From Rossellomorea vietnamensis (GTDB lineage: Bacteria; Bacillota; Bacilli; Bacillales; Bacillaceae_B), in the NCBI RefSeq assembly GCF_025398035.1, contig NZ_CP104558.1, forward strand, positions 3,358,001 to 3,422,000: a stretch of 64,000 nucleotides of DNA, read 5' to 3'. Position numbers and translations under genes: made by a program. The notes beneath the pieces are model-generated. The model saw only the letters and a program-made list of their open reading frames with translations. It was not told the origin of the DNA and ran no database searches. Shown here one piece after another: positions 59,803 to 64,000 of the stretch; within the stretch, counting starts at the first letter, position 1; the number at the start of each line of letters is the position of its first letter.

Positions 59803-61404
59803 ATGCAAAAAAAGGTATATGTGGAAGAAGCCAAAAATGGGAAATACACCTGCAAATATTTAATTGAAGGAAAATGGAAGTATTTGTATTCAAAGTATAG
59901 ACCAGAAGAGAACATTAAAGACATTCCTTTAGATCCTGAAGCAGAATGTTATATTGTCTTGGGGTTGGGAATGGGATATGAACTAGATAAAATTAGTAAA
60001 CAAACTTCAAAACCTATTATTGTTATAGAATATGAAATTGCTTTTTTAGATGAGTTATTGAGAATAAAACGAGATGAAGTAAATACATTTTCTACCAAGG
60101 TGGATTTTTACTTTGGTATTGATTATAAACAAATTAATCCATCTCAACATAGAGTGCAAGTGATAATAAATGAAAACCTTATACAATGTAATTTAACATA
60201 CTATAATAATGTAATAAAATATTTCTCAAGTTTGAAAAGAACTTTATCGAAGGTAGTATGTGCCTTTGAACACCCAACTATCATAAAGGATTGTATTGAT
60301 GCGTTTGAACAATTGAATTATAAAGTTCATGAAATGCCTTGGAATAGTATTGAACTGATGAAGAAACAAGTGGCACTTATTAATCCCGACATCATATTTA
60401 GCATAAACTATAGTGATAAAATTGCAAAAATTAGTGACACATTAGATATCCCTTATGTTTCTTGGACAGTAGATACCCCTGCATATTCTCTTTATAAACC
60501 TGAAAATATTTCAAGAGATAAGAGTTATTATTTTGTCTACGATGAAAGAGTGGTTGAACACTTAAAAAAATCAGGAGTTAGACAAGTCTTCTATTTACCT
60601 GTTGCTGCTAACGTGGAAAGGCTAGAAAGAGTTGTATTAAATACTATCGACCTAAACAAATACTCTACTCAGGTATCTTTTGTGGGAAGTAGTGGTCTTT
60701 ATAATGAATTTTCGTCTTTTATTAAACCGAAGCTCTCAAAAGAAATTCTTTCTGAAATTAATCGAATTCTAAATATTCAATCCAAAAGTGAAGAATACAT
60801 ATTAAGTGAATTACTGGACATTACTTTGTTAAATAAGATAGAACAGGTTTCACAATATAAAATTAATACTGTTCAACACACTCTTCTTTCGCCATTAGAT
60901 AAACTTGGTTTTATTTTAGGAAGGTATCACACCTATATTGAACGCATTGCTATACTTTGGGAATTACACAAAAGATTTGATCTGCGGATTTACGGAGATG
61001 AGAGCTGGCTCACACAAGGTAATAAGTTCAATGGTGTTTTTAAAGGTTTAGTAGAACACTATGAGGAAATGCCCAAAGTGTTTAAACGATCAAAGATAAA
61101 TATTAATATTACAAGATGTTTTGTTGAAAGCGGATTGCCAATGAGAGTATTTGACGTATTAGGGTCGAAGGGTTTTCTCATTTCAAATTATAAAGACGAC
61201 ATTTCCAGATTATTTAACGATGGTAAGGATTTAGTGGTTTACCGAGATAGAAAAGATTTAATAGACCAAATTAATTATTATTTAATTAACGATAAAGAAA
61301 GACAAAGAATTAAATACCAAGGATTTGAAACAGTAACGAAGTATCATACTTACATAGAGAGAATAAAGAAAATGATGGATATTCTTTCAGACCATCCTAG
61401 ATAG
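59803..61404 (+). CDS. Maf-like N-terminal module fused to a CgeB-type glycosyltransferase
   Basis: A 533-aa protein. Residues about 25-80 repeat the N-terminal module of the two Maf proteins (YSKYRPEENIKD, then VLGLGMGYELDKIS). From about 165 on it becomes a CgeB-type GT-B glycosyltransferase: HEMPWNSIELMKKQVALIN, PYVSWTVDTPAYS, LPVAANVERL, VSFVGSSGLYN, RIYGDESWL, NINITRCFVESGLPMRVFDV and GFLISNYKDDI. The start at 59803 has GGAG seven bases upstream; an in-frame reading from 59746 overlaps the previous gene. It probably adds a sugar to flagellin or to its glycan. Confidence 0.82.
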   Translation: MQKKVYVEEAKNGKYTCKYLIEGKWKYLYSKYRPEENIKDIPLDPEAECYIVLGLGMGYELDKISKQTSKPIIVIEYEIAFLDELLRIKRDEVNTFSTKVDFYFGIDYKQINPSQHRVQVIINENLIQCNLTYYNNVIKYFSSLKRTLSKVVCAFEHPTIIKDCIDAFEQLNYKVHEMPWNSIELMKKQVALINPDIIFSINYSDKIAKISDTLDIPYVSWTVDTPAYSLYKPENISRDKSYYFVYDERVVEHLKKSGVRQVFYLPVAANVERLERVVLNTIDLNKYSTQVSFVGSSGLYNEFSSFIKPKLSKEILSEINRILNIQSKSEEYILSELLDITLLNKIEQVSQYKINTVQHTLLSPLDKLGFILGRYHTYIERIAILWELHKRFDLRIYGDESWLTQGNKFNGVFKGLVEHYEEMPKVFKRSKININITRCFVESGLPMRVFDVLGSKGFLISNYKDDISRLFNDGKDLVVYRDRKDLIDQINYYLINDKERQRIKYQGFETVTKYHTYIERIKKMMDILSDHPR

Positions 61405-61427
61405 AGAGACTTTTTATAAATTATGAT

Positions 61428-61453
61428 GCTGGCATAGCCAGCTTTTATTTTTT
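61428..61453 (+). terminator. Terminator after the Maf/CgeB gene
   Basis: GCTGGC-ATA-GCCAGC followed by TTTTATTTTTT. Confidence 0.85.
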
Positions 61454-61578
61454 GTAATATTAATTCTGGTTTAAATTTCCACGTTAAAATCGTAGGGAAG
61501 TCCTTATAAAATAGATAATAATTCCGATAAAAGACAATGAGGAAGTTTATAAAATTTCATTAGAAATGAGAGATTTAA

Positions 61579-62571
<993 letters not shown>

Positions 62572-62587
62572 ATGGGAGCAATCAATT

Positions 62588-63754
62588 ATGTCTAAAATTA
62601 GAGAAACGTATCTTCCTTATGGGAAGCAGTGGATTGATCAAGAAGATATTGAAGAGGTAATAAAAATCTTAAAGAGCGATTATCTCACTACCGGACCTGC
62701 GGTATTAAAATTTGAAGAAGCAATCGCGAATTATGTTGGCTCTGCCTATGCAGTAGCATTTTGTAATGGAACTGCTGCCTTACATGGGGCTTGTTTCGCT
62801 GCGGGCATTTCAGAGGGGGATGAAGTAATAACAACTCCCCTTACATTCGCAGCGAGTTCCAATTGTGTGCTGTATCAAGGTGGCGTACCAGTATTTGCTG
62901 ATATTGATCCCCATACATATAATATTGATCCTGAAGAAATTGAAAGAAAAATCACTTCGAAGACAAAAGCAATCATACCAGTTGATTTTACTGGCCAGCC
63001 TGTGAATTTGGATAAAATCATAGAAATTGCCGATAAACATGATCTTGTAGTCATTGAAGATGCAGCACATGCCCTTGGAGCTACTTATAAAGGACAAAAA
63101 GTCGGTTCTATAAGTGATATGACGATGTTTAGTTTTCACCCGGTAAAACATATTACTTCAGGTGAAGGTGGCATCATCACTACAGATAACAAAGAATATT
63201 ATGAGAAATTGATGCAGTTCCGTTCACATGGTATTACAAGAGATAAAGTAAAGCTAAAAGAAGACCATGGACCTTGGTATTATGAGATGCAGTTTTTAGG
63301 ATATAATTACCGGATGACTGATATTCAGGCTGCGCTTGGGACTAGTCAATTGAAAAAAATTGATAAATTTATAGACTTAAGAAGAAAAATTGTTACAGCT
63401 TACAACGAAGGTTTTAAGGAGATAGAAGAGATAAACATTCCATATCAAGACAATAATGGAGAATCTAGCTGGCACCTTTACATAGTTAAATTGTCTTTAG
63501 AAAAATTAAAAGTTAGAAAAAAAGAAATTTTTGAAGCATTACTCTCCGAAAATATTGGGGTGAATGTACATTATATCCCAGTTCATTTACAGCCTTATTA
63601 TTCCCAACTAGGATACAAGAGGGGAATTTGCCCAAAGGCGGAAAAATTGTATGAGGAAATTATCACTTTACCACTTTTTCCTGCTATGTCTATGGATGAT
63701 GTATACGATGTTATCTCTGCAGTAAATAAAGTAATAAATTATTATCGAAAGTAG
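62588..63754 (+). CDS. pseC: UDP-4-amino-4,6-dideoxy-N-acetyl-L-altrosamine transaminase
   Basis: A 388-aa PLP aminotransferase of the DegT/DnrJ/EryC1 family, second step of the pseudaminic acid route. It shows YGKQWIDQEDIEEV, SDYLTTGPAVLKFEEAIA, CNGTAALHGACFAAG, DFTGQPVNLD, EDAAHALGATYKG and the PLP lysine in FSFHPVKHITSGEGG. It begins 17 nt after pseB. GGGAGCAA precedes the ATG. Confidence 0.94.
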   Translation: MSKIRETYLPYGKQWIDQEDIEEVIKILKSDYLTTGPAVLKFEEAIANYVGSAYAVAFCNGTAALHGACFAAGISEGDEVITTPLTFAASSNCVLYQGGVPVFADIDPHTYNIDPEEIERKITSKTKAIIPVDFTGQPVNLDKIIEIADKHDLVVIEDAAHALGATYKGQKVGSISDMTMFSFHPVKHITSGEGGIITTDNKEYYEKLMQFRSHGITRDKVKLKEDHGPWYYEMQFLGYNYRMTDIQAALGTSQLKKIDKFIDLRRKIVTAYNEGFKEIEEINIPYQDNNGESSWHLYIVKLSLEKLKVRKKEIFEALLSENIGVNVHYIPVHLQPYYSQLGYKRGICPKAEKLYEEIITLPLFPAMSMDDVYDVISAVNKVINYYRK

Positions 63755-63761
63755 GGTAATG

Positions 63762-64000
63762 ATGAAAATTGCAGCTATTATCCAAGCAAGAATGGGTTCA
63801 ACAAGGCTTTCAGGAAAAGTCATGAAAGAATTAGAGGGAAAAACAGTTTTATCTCATGTGATTGAACGAGTAAGACAATCGAAGTTAATCCAAGATATTA
63901 TAATAGCAACAACAACTCATGAGCGAGACAACATTATTGAAACGGAAGCAATATATTGCGGTAGTAAGGTCTATCGGGGTAGTGAAGATGATGTCCTTAG
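63762..64000 (+). CDS. pseF: Cytidylyltransferase-type protein, N-terminal part (PseF/SpsF type)
   Basis: About 79 residues are visible before the right edge cuts the gene. The nucleotidyltransferase signature is IIQARMGSTRLSGKVMKELEGK-type (AIIQARMGSTRL, then GKVM) with ATTTHERDN and RGSEDDVL following, as in SpsF and in the CMP-pseudaminate synthetases of Bacillus pse clusters. It starts at the second of two ATGs (63759, 63762), a few bases after pseC. The nucleotide sugar it makes cannot be told from SpsF on this fragment alone. Confidence 0.75.
   Translation, partial: MKIAAIIQARMGSTRLSGKVMKELEGKTVLSHVIERVRQSKLIQDIIIATTTHERDNIIETEAIYCGSKVYRGSEDDVL

Noticed and set aside
61507-61530. Sigma-D promoter before pseB (TAAA then TCCGATAA)
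   Set aside because: The spacer is 12 nt, too short for sigma-D, and the last base differs.

Overview
The window looks like the chromosome of a motile, competent, aerobic Bacillaceae member, close to Bacillus or Rossellomorea. The basis is the comFA-comFC / yvyF-flgM-flgN-flgK-flgL-yviE-fliW-csrA-hag order, an S-box in front of metNPQ, PbpC-, DctBSR- and PpaC-type proteins, AAGGAGG ribosome sites, and sigma-A, sigma-D and one sigma-B-like promoter. No rRNA, tRNA, CRISPR array, prophage or complete insertion sequence was seen. All functional calls were made by reading the sequence, without database searches.

Layout. 1-8.7 kb: a sugar locus with a cut-off GH94-type phosphorylase, a GH3 beta-glucosidase, a three-gene ABC importer, a GH13 alpha-glucosidase and a LacI regulator. 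The divergent promoters carry mirror-image LacI operators and a CcpA (cre) site; the gene set resembles beta-1,2-glucan (sophoro-oligosaccharide) loci. 8.7-11.5 kb: S-box-controlled methionine importer metNPQ. 11.6-12.8 kb: a SEC-C protein flanked by two copies of an 88-nt palindromic element. 13.0-19.8 kb: three M20 amidohydrolases (one AbgA-like), an unusual regulator and an AbgT transporter, tied together by a shared 33-bp promoter module. 20-26.7 kb: a secreted nuclease and a secreted 5'-nucleotidase with closely similar CWB2 wall-binding tails; the nuclease has PhoP boxes and a cre site. 26.7-31.4 kb: a VanZ-like protein, trhO, pbpC and an SDR oxidoreductase. 31.4-38.6 kb: a TAXI-type TRAP transporter beside a DctS/DctR two-component system and the DctB co-sensor. 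38.7-47.8 kb: ppaC, a VOC protein, a PlcR/NprR-like regulator behind a 193-bp tandem duplication, a 42-aa stress-type small gene, murB, a Pho-box-linked cyclic phosphodiesterase, an EamA permease and a DegV protein. 47.9-56.4 kb: the competence and late flagellar block. 56.4-64 kb: an AT-rich flagellin glycosylation island (two Maf-type proteins, a Maf/CgeB fusion, a small unknown protein, pseB, pseC and the start of pseF).

How it fits together. The nuclease, 5'-nucleotidase and cyclic phosphodiesterase would break extracellular nucleic acid down to nucleosides and phosphate. PseB, PseC and PseF would make CMP-pseudaminic acid precursors that the Maf-type proteins attach to the small flagellin, while FliW and CsrA tune flagellin translation. 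The most unusual items are: (i) a dispersed palindrome family present as full 88-nt elements, single arms, a terminator and one arm inside comFC; (ii) the N-terminal module shared by three different enzymes of the glycosylation island; (iii) the cyclase-like regulator and promoter module of the AbgT locus; (iv) the 193-bp duplication upstream of the peptide-sensor-like regulator.
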